50,000 nt of DNA from Owenia fusiformis (Eukaryota > Annelida > Polychaeta > Sabellida > Oweniidae). The notes under the pieces were generated by a model. That model saw only the letters and a program-made list of their open reading frames with translations. It did no database searches and was not told where the DNA came from. Made by a program: the position numbers and the translations under genes. The stretch spans positions 1 through 50,000 of the forward strand of contig CAIIXF020000807.1 of the NCBI GenBank assembly GCA_903813345.2, read 5' to 3'. This document shows positions 1 through 7,495 of this stretch, piece after piece; the first letter of the stretch is position 1; each line of letters opens with the position of its first letter.

Positions 1-779
1 ATCTCCAGCAGAAAATGTTTTCCCTAGATATAAAAGAGAGGTGTGACAAAATCATGGGTCAGCTTGCCAAAAAATACAATGATTTGGGTGTTGTATCAGT
101 TCAATACATGAATAGGGTCATCACAAGTACAGTGAACTGTTACGCTGGGAATCATGAGCAATGTAGACCCCACCTTAATAGTTGCAAAGGGGCTAAGAAA
201 TCATGGCTAGAAACATCCCACAATCTCAAGGTGTGTGGAATTACAAAGAATGACAAATTGATGCCATCTCAGGAAGATTGCAAATTCATACGCGTACTTT
301 TAGAAATGAAGTTGGGCCCCGAAGCTGTTAATGACGGGCGCTTTTACACGCATACAAACAAAAATGAAGCATCAAATAAGGTAATTGCAGAATATTTACC
401 TAAAAACAAGGTGTTTTCAGCCACATGTAATGGCAGATTACATTCTGCAGTATTAGATATAAACCATGGAAGAGAAAATGCCACTCACCTCAAATTGGAA
501 CTTATTGGGGCCCCAATATCATCAGCAAGTGCTGCAAAGCATCTACGTAGCATGAGTGAAAAGAAAAGATACATGAGAAAATATAAAAATTCCCCACATG
601 CAAGAAAAAACAAGTCTTTTCATAGAGCATACTACACTAGACAGTATTTACACACAAGATTAGAAAAGCGAACTAGTGATTATAAGAAAGAGCAACTAGA
701 CAAAAAACCCATTTTAAAAATGAAATTGAGGAGATCACCAAGGTTCGGTGATCACGATTATGCCCAAGAGATTATATGA
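1..779 (+). CDS. Mutator-like DDE transposase, 3' part (cut by window start)
   Basis: This is the C-terminal part of the same gene described in full at 2051. The reading frame enters at base 3, so residues 434-691 are present. They include the third acidic residue of the proposed triad (E555) and the basic tail, and end in TGA at 777-779. The first Met in this piece (base 15) is internal Met438, not a start. The gene is complete outside the window as far as can be judged. Confidence 0.85.
   Translation, partial: LQQKMFSLDIKERCDKIMGQLAKKYNDLGVVSVQYMNRVITSTVNCYAGNHEQCRPHLNSCKGAKKSWLETSHNLKVCGITKNDKLMPSQEDCKFIRVLLEMKLGPEAVNDGRFYTHTNKNEASNKVIAEYLPKNKVFSATCNGRLHSAVLDINHGRENATHLKLELIGAPISSASAAKHLRSMSEKKRYMRKYKNSPHARKNKSFHRAYYTRQYLHTRLEKRTSDYKKEQLDKKPILKMKLRRSPRFGDHDYAQEII
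733..753. repeat. Short inverted repeat at transposase 3' end
   Basis: GATCACC, a 7-nt loop, then GGTGATC, lying in the last codons of the transposase (residues about 677-684). The right arm also sits in an 8-bp palindrome GTGATCAC. It could form a small hairpin in the mRNA or be chance within coding sequence. It recurs in each complete copy 24-46 nt upstream of the stop. Confidence 0.4.
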
Positions 780-802
780 GGTAAGTGATCTAATCATACC
801 AT

Positions 803-1180
803 TTACATTTTCCATTTTAAGAGGCAATCAGGGTAGGCCCCATGCTGACGGCATTTTCCGGCATTGATACAACCCATTCGCACATTATTTACAGAATGTG
901 GTTCTAGGCTAAGGTGATTTATGTTGATACATAGCTTGTTATGACAAAGGTGAGATAAGTCCAGTGTCGATAAATCAAGCGTATCGTTAGGATGCCGTGT
1001 GGCATAGGACAGCCAGTGAGCCGACACGGTCACCCATTTTTGACTACCGCGCTTCTGTATGCACAACTGCCCATACCCGGTAGCCTTGTTACGATAGCCT
1101 GTCCAAATAATGCAGTTATTGGGGTAGACTGTTGCCTCCCGGCCCAATCTCTGGGCATATTTTGCCCCCCAGGCATCCAT
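803..1180 (-). CDS. I-PpoI-like His-Me finger (HNH) endonuclease, main exon, reference copy
   Basis: Predicted site-specific DNA endonuclease. Seen in 125 residues: CIIWTG (C23) and GYG (35-37), then SHLCHNKLC with H77, C79, C84 and H89, then VNN (N98/N99), C104, C110, H113 and C119. In I-PpoI the catalytic His lies two residues before a zinc Cys, followed by Cys at +5 and His at +10 and a metal-binding Asn 19 residues after that first Cys. Here H77, C79, C84, H89 and N98 fit exactly. The second zinc group (C104, C110, H113, C119) has slightly different spacing. The ATG has a good animal context (gccaaaATGG), but an in-frame TAG at 1187-1189 is also a splice acceptor, TAG|GCC, so the exon may begin at 1186. 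Its stop is 23 nt from the transposase stop, convergent. It could be an intron- or rDNA-homing nuclease; no target can be read from the sequence. Confidence 0.8.
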   Translation of the reverse strand: MDAWGAKYAQRLGREATVYPNNCIIWTGYRNKATGYGQLCIQKRGSQKWVTVSAHWLSYATRHPNDTLDLSTLDLSHLCHNKLCININHLSLEPHSVNNVRMGCINAGKCRQHGAYPDCLLKWKM

Positions 1181-1186
1181 TTTGGC

Positions 1187-1367
1187 CTATTTTACAAGCA
1201 AGAAACAACTTATATGTTATACAAGTGAGATAAGATAGAATGAATTCTGAAAAAATCAAAAAAAATCATTTTTCTTACCAAATTGTGTTTCCAAAAATCT
1301 GAATAATAGTCACACCTGGTTGATCCCTGGCACCAATGTCCTGTGTGAGGTGAATCTACTGTCTTAC
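1187..1367 (-). other. Proposed nuclease intron, empty (short) form
   Basis: 181 bp on the minus strand between AAG|GTAAGA and TAG|GCC. It contains an additional donor (GGTAAGAAAAAT near 1278) and additional acceptors (cacacag near 1341, attattcag near 1302, ttttttcag near 1250), so alternative splicing is possible. The insertion target reads TAATA at 1304-1308. An A-run on the plus strand (about 1258-1265) has eight A instead of seven. Equivalent short introns are 4534-4713, 11701-11880, 18868-19047, 22214-22393, 29382-29561, 40370-40549 and 43716-43895. Confidence 0.45.
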
Positions 1368-1595
1368 CTTAATAAAAGTCCATAATGCTTTTAATCCTCC
1401 TCCATGTTTATCTATGTAAAAAAAATTGAATTCTGACTTACCCTCACATGGAATATTTGGTTGTGCTGACTGGTTAAACACTGATTGTGCTGCTGTTGTC
1501 TCAACTTCTATGGACTCTATCGGTGTATGTACTCTCAGTTGAGATGTTGTCTGTATGATGTGATGTAGGAACAAGTCACGGCTACTGAAAAACAT
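1368..1595 (-). CDS. Candidate upstream exon of the nuclease gene, reference copy
   Basis: This is an open 76-codon stretch from ATG at 1595 to AAG at 1368, followed at once by a donor, AAG|GTAAGA. The exon ends in phase 0. Joining to TAG|GCC at 1186 keeps the nuclease frame and would give about 203 residues, close to I-PpoI-type sizes plus an N-terminal extension. The intron (1187-1367) has stops, a pyrimidine-rich 3' end and possible branch sites. The encoded peptide is Thr/Ser/Gln-rich and matches no family I know. The ATG has a weak context (t at -3). A strong acceptor, tgtttttcag, overlaps it, so the true 5' end could come from a further upstream exon. A second donor, GTAAGT, at about 1443 is an alternative exon end. 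Confidence 0.4.
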
Positions 1596-2050
1596 GAACC
1601 GAAAAATGAGTTATGCAATAACTAATTAATATGCGCATAATTAATGAGTATTGTGTTTTTTCATTAAAATTGTGATATATTCATAAAAAAAGCTGATCTA
1701 TAAATCAGGTAATTTGACCAGGTCTGCTTTAAATGGAACAACAATGCCTTATCTAGCAAATAAATCAAGATACAGTTTGTTTACATATACTGACAATGTA
1801 CTGACATGCCATCTTTTGATCTAGGGGTGATTTATCTCAAACTCAAACAGTGAACTATTTATTGTGTTAAGACTTTATCATTCTTCAGACACTTTTTTAA
1901 ACATAATCTGGAATTATTAATTGGTCAGATGGCTGCCCAAGTCACCCAGAAACACATCTCATGTATTATCAAACCACTACTTTCACTTGAAAGACTGGAC
2001 TTAGAGAGGAGAACATCATTCTGCTTTGGATTGTTCCAAGTTATCAAGCA
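1596..2050. promoter_or_regulatory. Divergent control region between nuclease and transposase genes
   Basis: 455 bp, AT-rich, lying between the 5' ends of the two divergently read genes, so it is the only obvious place for both promoters. Visible structure: GTTAT-GCA-ATAAC (1610-1622), a bZIP-like site; ATGCGCAT (1631-1638) flanked by ATTAAT on both sides; CTGAT/ATCAG hairpin (1693-1708); GACCAGGTC (1716-1724); direct repeat TACTGACA twice, 11 bp apart (1788-1795 and 1799-1806); acceptor-like tttatcattcttcag ending at 1888; an upstream ATG at 1929. No clear TATA box was identified. The same region recurs at 4942-5396, 8763-9217, 12109-12563, 15930-16384, 19276-19730, 22622-23076, 26444-26898, 29790-30244, 33611-34065, 37432-37886, 40778-41232, 44124-44578 and 47945-48399. 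Confidence 0.5.
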
Positions 2051-2168
2051 ATGTCAACTATGTCAAAACCACCAAGAGGATTTGGTCATTTTTATTCCAA
2101 AAATAAGTTTCGTAACCAGCAAACATTTTCTGAAGGACATACGCAGCATCCGGCATATGGGACGGTAG
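1929..2168 (+). other. Possible upstream ORF overlapping the transposase start
   Basis: A 79-codon frame starts at cagATGG, ahead of the transposase ATG at 2051 and in another frame. It ends inside the transposase gene, overlapping it by 118 nt. If the transcript starts upstream of 1929, ribosomes would meet this ATG first and it could reduce transposase translation. The peptide has no recognisable domain, so it is noted as a regulatory possibility rather than a gene. It recurs in every unit. Confidence 0.25.
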
Positions 2169-4126
2169 CGAATCGCGAAGAGGAATCGTCCCCACCTACA
2201 AAAATTAGGAGGCTAGATCAGGAGACTCATTCGTTAGTTGTCAGGAAAAGTAGAGGTGGGAATAGTTATGAAGTACCCGATGTCCACATGCAACCTGGTA
2301 GAGGTAAGATTTTAAGGCCAAAACTTTCTGAACCAAAAATCTCAGATAAATACATCACTGATGAACCCCTAGATGGCACTGTTGGTGGAGATGAAACTCT
2401 AATAGTTAGTCAGAATTCTATGATTAATTGTTTCAACTTGGTAGCAAAAGATCATAGGGCCCATAGCAAAAAATGTAGAGGTGATTTGAAGGTACATAAA
2501 AAAATTCCATTTGGTTTAGTTTGCAAAATGCAGCTTTCATGTAGTAAATGTGGGTTTCTCTCCAAAATGTGCAAATTATATGAAGAAGTCAAGGGAAAAA
2601 AGAAAGGTGGCAGGAGGAAAGCTAAGATCAATGTAGCAATACACGTAGCTCTACAATCCTCCTCTATTGGTGTTGAGGCATTTCGAAAAATTTTAGCTAC
2701 TTGCAATGCAAGGGCCCCTTCTTCCCAAGGAATGCAAAAAAATTCTAAAGCGGTCAGTGGAGATATTGAGAAAATGGGTGAAAATGATTTAAAAACGAGA
2801 CGTAGCAAATTAATAGAGGTGAATAAACTGAGGGGTGTATCTTCAAAAGATGAAAAAAAAGTCCAGGTAGCATTTGATGGGTGTTACAGTAGTAGCACAT
2901 TCGGATCTTGGGGTAAGCTTGGTCAGCGCGCTACCAGAGCAGTTGGTGTATCTGTTGAAACAATGACCGATGCCATGCAGATAATATCTGTATGCTTGTA
3001 TAATAAGCTATGTTGGCGCGGGGCTTACCTAAGGGCGCGTGGGTTTGATGTTAAATGTCCTGGTGGCCATGATGGTTGTACATCAAATATAAAGAAATCT
3101 GAAGCTTTTCAAGAATTCAACATGGGGTACAAACTTGCAAAAGATTTGGATGCAGACAATTTGCAAATAGAATACCTGACTACAGATGGTGATGCTAAAG
3201 GCTCCCTTGGTGCTCAGTCATTTTACGATGAAAAACAGAGCAATCACAAAGTTACAAAACTTAGCGATAGAGTGCACAAAGGGCAACTTCAATTTAAGCA
3301 CAGTCTTAAAGCTAGCTTTAGTAGACATATGTTCCCAGGTAACAAAGATCTCCAGCAGAAAATGTTTTCCCTAGATATAAAAGAGAGGTGTGACAAAATC
3401 ATGGGTCAGCTTGCCAAAAAATACAATGATTTGGGTGTTGTATCAGTTCAATACATGAATAGGGTCATCACAAGTACAGTGAACTGTTACGCTGGGAATC
3501 ATGAGCAATGTAGACCCCACCTTAATAGTTGCAAAGGGGCTAAGAAATCATGGCTAGAAACATCCCACAATCTCAAGGTGTGTGGAATTACAAAGAATGA
3601 CAAATTGATGCCATCTCAGGAAGATTGCAAATTCATACGCGTACTTTTAGAAATGAAGTTGGGCCCCGAAGCTGTTAATGACGGGCGCTTTTACACGCAT
3701 ACAAACAAAAATGAAGCATCAAATAAGGTAATTGCAGAATATTTACCTAAAAACAAGGTGTTTTCAGCCACATGTAATGGCAGATTACATTCTGCAGTAT
3801 TAGATATAAACCATGGAAGAGAAAATGCCACTCACCTCAAATTGGAACTTATTGGGGCCCCAATATCATCAGCAAGTGCTGCAAAGCATCTACGTAGCAT
3901 GAGTGAAAAGAAAAGATACATGAGAAAATATAAAAATTCCCCACATGCAAGAAAAAACAAGTCTTTTCATAGAGCATACTACACTAGACAGTATTTACAC
4001 ACAAGATTAGAAAAGCGAACTAGTGATTATAAGAAAGAGCAACTAGACAAAAAACCCATTTTAAAAATGAAATTGAGGAGATCACCAAGGTTCGGTGATC
4101 ACGATTATGCCCAAGAGATTATATGA
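2051..4126 (+). CDS. Mutator-like DDE transposase (691 aa), reference copy
   Basis: Probable cut-and-paste DNA transposase acting in the nucleus. Seen: residues 1-120 are polar and low in recognisable structure; a Cys cluster (C158, C164, C167, C174) may bind zinc; a Lys/Arg patch at 181-192 could be a nuclear localisation signal. The core shows FDG (D276), a Cys/His group (C315, C321, C336, H340, C343), TTDGD (D379), DRVH (H409), H484/H490/C494 followed by SW at 500-501, and NEASNKVIAEYLPK (E555). This order, with D-D-E spacings of 102 and 175, matches the animal Mutator-like transposase domain family as I know it. The tail 612-682 is strongly basic. The start is the first in-frame ATG after a stop at 1988-1990. 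No intron is needed. A canonical splice donor follows the stop by one base. The family assignment is from motifs only; a domesticated, inactive relative is possible. Confidence 0.75.
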   Translation: MSTMSKPPRGFGHFYSKNKFRNQQTFSEGHTQHPAYGTVANREEESSPPTKIRRLDQETHSLVVRKSRGGNSYEVPDVHMQPGRGKILRPKLSEPKISDKYITDEPLDGTVGGDETLIVSQNSMINCFNLVAKDHRAHSKKCRGDLKVHKKIPFGLVCKMQLSCSKCGFLSKMCKLYEEVKGKKKGGRRKAKINVAIHVALQSSSIGVEAFRKILATCNARAPSSQGMQKNSKAVSGDIEKMGENDLKTRRSKLIEVNKLRGVSSKDEKKVQVAFDGCYSSSTFGSWGKLGQRATRAVGVSVETMTDAMQIISVCLYNKLCWRGAYLRARGFDVKCPGGHDGCTSNIKKSEAFQEFNMGYKLAKDLDADNLQIEYLTTDGDAKGSLGAQSFYDEKQSNHKVTKLSDRVHKGQLQFKHSLKASFSRHMFPGNKDLQQKMFSLDIKERCDKIMGQLAKKYNDLGVVSVQYMNRVITSTVNCYAGNHEQCRPHLNSCKGAKKSWLETSHNLKVCGITKNDKLMPSQEDCKFIRVLLEMKLGPEAVNDGRFYTHTNKNEASNKVIAEYLPKNKVFSATCNGRLHSAVLDINHGRENATHLKLELIGAPISSASAAKHLRSMSEKKRYMRKYKNSPHARKNKSFHRAYYTRQYLHTRLEKRTSDYKKEQLDKKPILKMKLRRSPRFGDHDYAQEII

Positions 4127-4149
4127 GGTAAGTGATCTAATCATACCAT

Positions 4150-4527
4150 TTACATTTTCCATTTTAAGAGGCAATCAGGGTAGGCCCCATGCTGACGGCA
4201 TTTTCCGGCATTGATACAACCCATTCGCACATTATTTACAGAATGTGGTTCTAGGCTAAGGTGATTTATGTTGATACATAGCTTGTTATGACAAAGGTGA
4301 GATAAGTCCAGTGTCGATAAATCAAGCGTATCGTTAGGATGCCGTGTGGCATAGGACAGCCAGTGAGCCGACACGGTCACCCATTTTTGACTACCGCGCT
4401 TCTGTATGCACAACTGCCCATACCCGGTAGCCTTGTTACGATAGCCTGTCCAAATAATGCAGTTATTGGGGTAGACTGTTGCCTCCCGGCCCAATCTCTG
4501 GGCATATTTTGCCCCCCAGGCATCCAT
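4150..4527 (-). CDS. I-PpoI-like HNH endonuclease exon, copy 2
   Basis: Same 125 residues as the copy at 803-1180. The proposed intron upstream is the short form with the TATTA empty allele at 4650-4654. Confidence 0.8.
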   Translation of the reverse strand: MDAWGAKYAQRLGREATVYPNNCIIWTGYRNKATGYGQLCIQKRGSQKWVTVSAHWLSYATRHPNDTLDLSTLDLSHLCHNKLCININHLSLEPHSVNNVRMGCINAGKCRQHGAYPDCLLKWKM

Positions 4528-4713
4528 TTTGGCCTATTTTACAAGCAAGAAACAACTTATATGTTATACAAGTGAGATAAGATAGAATGAATTCTGAAAA
4601 AATCAAAAAAATCATTTTTCTTACCAAATTGTGTTTCCAAAAATCTGAATATTAGTCACACCTGGTTGATCCCTGGCACCAATGTCCTGTGTGAGGTGAA
4701 TCTACTGTCTTAC

Positions 4714-4941
4714 CTTAATAAAAGTCCATAATGCTTTTAATCCTCCTCCATGTTTATCTATGTAAAAAAAATTGAATTCTGACTTACCCTCACATGGAAT
4801 ATTTGGTTGTGCTGACTGGTTAAACACTGATTGTGCTGCTGTTGTCTCAACTTCTATGGACTCTATCGGTGTATGTACTCTCAGTTGAGATGTTGTCTGT
4901 ATGATGTGATGTAGGAACAAGTCACGGCTACTGAAAAACAT
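4714..4941 (-). CDS. Candidate upstream nuclease exon, copy 2
   Basis: Identical translation to 1368-1595. The intron to the nuclease exon is 180 bp (4534-4713). Confidence 0.4.
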
Positions 4942-5396
4942 GAACCGAAAAATGAGTTATGCAATAACTAATTAATATGCGCATAATTAATGAGTATTGT
5001 GTTTTTTCATTAAAATTGTGATATATTCATAAAAAAAGCTGATCTATAAATCAGGTAATTTGACCAGGTCTGCTTTAAATGGAACAACAATGCCTTATCT
5101 AGCAAATAAATCAAGATACAGTTTGTTTACATATACTGACAATGTACTGACATGCCATCTTTTGATCTAGGGGTGATTTATCTCAAACTCAAACAGTGAA
5201 CTATTTATTGTGTTAAGACTTTATCATTCTTCAGACACTTTTTTAAACATAATCTGGAATTATTAATTGGTCAGATGGCTGCCCAAGTCACCCAGAAACA
5301 CATCTCATGTATTATCAAACCACTACTTTCACTTGAAAGACTGGACTTAGAGAGGAGAACATCATTCTGCTTTGGATTGTTCCAAGTTATCAAGCA

Positions 5397-7472
5397 ATGT
5401 CAACTATGTCAAAACCACCAAGAGGATTTGGTCATTTTTATTCCAAAAATAAGTTTCGTAACCAGCAAACATTTTCTGAAGGACATACGCAGCATCCGGC
5501 ATATGGGACGGTAGCGAATCGCGAAGAGGAATCGTCCCCACCTACAAAAATTAGGAGGCTAGATCAGGAGACTCATTCGTTAGTTGTCAGGAAAAGTAGA
5601 GGTGGGAATAGTTATGAAGTACCCGATGTCCACATGCAACCTGGTAGAGGTAAGATTTTAAGGCCAAAACTTTCTGAACCAAAAATCTCAGATAAATACA
5701 TCACTGATGAACCCCTAGATGGCACTGTTGGTGGAGATGAAACTCTAATAGTTAGTCAGAATTCTATGATTAATTGTTTCAACTTGGTAGCAAAAGATCA
5801 TAGGGCCCATAGCAAAAAATGTAGAGGTGATTTGAAGGTACATAAAAAAATTCCATTTGGTTTAGTTTGCAAAATGCAGCTTTCATGTAGTAAATGTGGG
5901 TTTCTCTCCAAAATGTGCAAATTATATGAAGAAGTCAAGGGAAAAAAGAAAGGTGGCAGGAGGAAAGCTAAGATCAATGTAGCAATACACGTAGCTCTAC
6001 AATCCTCCTCTATTGGTGTTGAGGCATTTCGAAAAATTTTAGCTACTTGCAATGCAAGGGCCCCTTCTTCCCAAGGAATGCAAAAAAATTCTAAAGCGGT
6101 CAGTGGAGATATTGAGAAAATGGGTGAAAATGATTTAAAAACGAGACGTAGCAAATTAATAGAGGTGAATAAACTGAGGGGTGTATCTTCAAAAGATGAA
6201 AAAAAAGTCCAGGTAGCATTTGATGGGTGTTACAGTAGTAGCACATTCGGATCTTGGGGTAAGCTTGGTCAGCGCGCTACCAGAGCAGTTGGTGTATCTG
6301 TTGAAACAATGACCGATGCCATGCAGATAATATCTGTATGCTTGTATAATAAGCTATGTTGGCGCGGGGCTTACCTAAGGGCGCGTGGGTTTGATGTTAA
6401 ATGTCCTGGTGGCCATGATGGTTGTACATCAAATATAAAGAAATCTGAAGCTTTTCAAGAATTCAACATGGGGTACAAACTTGCAAAAGATTTGGATGCA
6501 GACAATTTGCAAATAGAATACCTGACTACAGATGGTGATGCTAAAGGCTCCCTTGGTGCTCAGTCATTTTACGATGAAAAACAGAGCAATCACAAAGTTA
6601 CAAAACTTAGCGATAGAGTGCACAAAGGGCAACTTCAATTTAAGCACAGTCTTAAAGCTAGCTTTAGTAGACATATGTTCCCAGGTAACAAAGATCTCCA
6701 GCAGAAAATGTTTTCCCTAGATATAAAAGAGAGGTGTGACAAAATCATGGGTCAGCTTGCCAAAAAATACAATGATTTGGGTGTTGTATCAGTTCAATAC
6801 ATGAATAGGGTCATCACAAGTACAGTGAACTGTTACGCTGGGAATCATGAGCAATGTAGACCCCACCTTAATAGTTGCAAAGGGGCTAAGAAATCATGGC
6901 TAGAAACATCCCACAATCTCAAGGTGTGTGGAATTACAAAGAATGACAAATTGATGCCATCTCAGGAAGATTGCAAATTCATACGCGTACTTTTAGAAAT
7001 GAAGTTGGGCCCCGAAGCTGTTAATGACGGGCGCTTTTACACGCATACAAACAAAAATGAAGCATCAAATAAGGTAATTGCAGAATATTTACCTAAAAAC
7101 AAGGTGTTTTCAGCCACATGTAATGGCAGATTACATTCTGCAGTATTAGATATAAACCATGGAAGAGAAAATGCCACTCACCTCAAATTGGAACTTATTG
7201 GGGCCCCAATATCATCAGCAAGTGCTGCAAAGCATCTACGTAGCATGAGTGAAAAGAAAAGATACATGAGAAAATATAAAAATTCCCCACATGCAAGAAA
7301 AAACAAGTCTTTTCATAGAGCATACTACACTAGACAGTATTTACACACAAGATTAGAAAAGCGAACTAGTGATTATAAGAAAGAGCAACTAGACAAAAAA
7401 CCCATTTTAAAAATGAAATTGAGGAGATCACCAAGGTTCGGTGATCACGATTATGCCCAAGAGATTATATGA
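5397..7472 (+). CDS. Mutator-like DDE transposase, copy 2
   Basis: Translation is the same 691 residues as the copy at 2051, with all proposed catalytic and zinc-ligand residues intact. The convergent nuclease downstream (7496-7873) belongs to a long unit that carries the 470-bp insertion. Confidence 0.75.
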   Translation: MSTMSKPPRGFGHFYSKNKFRNQQTFSEGHTQHPAYGTVANREEESSPPTKIRRLDQETHSLVVRKSRGGNSYEVPDVHMQPGRGKILRPKLSEPKISDKYITDEPLDGTVGGDETLIVSQNSMINCFNLVAKDHRAHSKKCRGDLKVHKKIPFGLVCKMQLSCSKCGFLSKMCKLYEEVKGKKKGGRRKAKINVAIHVALQSSSIGVEAFRKILATCNARAPSSQGMQKNSKAVSGDIEKMGENDLKTRRSKLIEVNKLRGVSSKDEKKVQVAFDGCYSSSTFGSWGKLGQRATRAVGVSVETMTDAMQIISVCLYNKLCWRGAYLRARGFDVKCPGGHDGCTSNIKKSEAFQEFNMGYKLAKDLDADNLQIEYLTTDGDAKGSLGAQSFYDEKQSNHKVTKLSDRVHKGQLQFKHSLKASFSRHMFPGNKDLQQKMFSLDIKERCDKIMGQLAKKYNDLGVVSVQYMNRVITSTVNCYAGNHEQCRPHLNSCKGAKKSWLETSHNLKVCGITKNDKLMPSQEDCKFIRVLLEMKLGPEAVNDGRFYTHTNKNEASNKVIAEYLPKNKVFSATCNGRLHSAVLDINHGRENATHLKLELIGAPISSASAAKHLRSMSEKKRYMRKYKNSPHARKNKSFHRAYYTRQYLHTRLEKRTSDYKKEQLDKKPILKMKLRRSPRFGDHDYAQEII

Positions 7473-7495
7473 GGTAAGTGATCTAATCATACCAT

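Noticed and set aside
15-779. 254-codon protein starting at base 15
   Set aside because: This is an internal Met of a transposase copy cut by the window edge, not a separate short gene.
992-1228. Plus-strand 78-codon frame antisense to the nuclease (repeated in every unit)
   Set aside because: It is a shadow of the nuclease coding strand, with no recognisable protein features and no independent support.
1308-1345. tRNA-like or SINE-like promoter boxes near GGTTGATCCCTGGCACCA
   Set aside because: It resembles a B box with a missing base and a CACCA end, but no cloverleaf or matching A box could be built on either strand.
1341-1443. Chain of very small introns (about 27-32 nt) on the minus strand
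   Set aside because: GTAAG and AG signals could be read as 30-, 27- and 32-nt introns. The last join creates a TGA stop, and animals rarely splice introns this small. The single 181-bp intron keeps the nuclease frame and is simpler.
2452-2808. Minus-strand 118-codon frame inside the transposase (repeated in every unit)
   Set aside because: It is antisense to clear Cys/Lys-rich transposase coding sequence. The Leu/Phe/Pro-rich translation is typical of a reversed Lys-rich frame, not a real membrane protein.
3186-3374. Plus-strand 62-codon frame inside the transposase
   Set aside because: It is an off-frame overlap of the catalytic region with no start context or domain. Its preservation follows from array identity.
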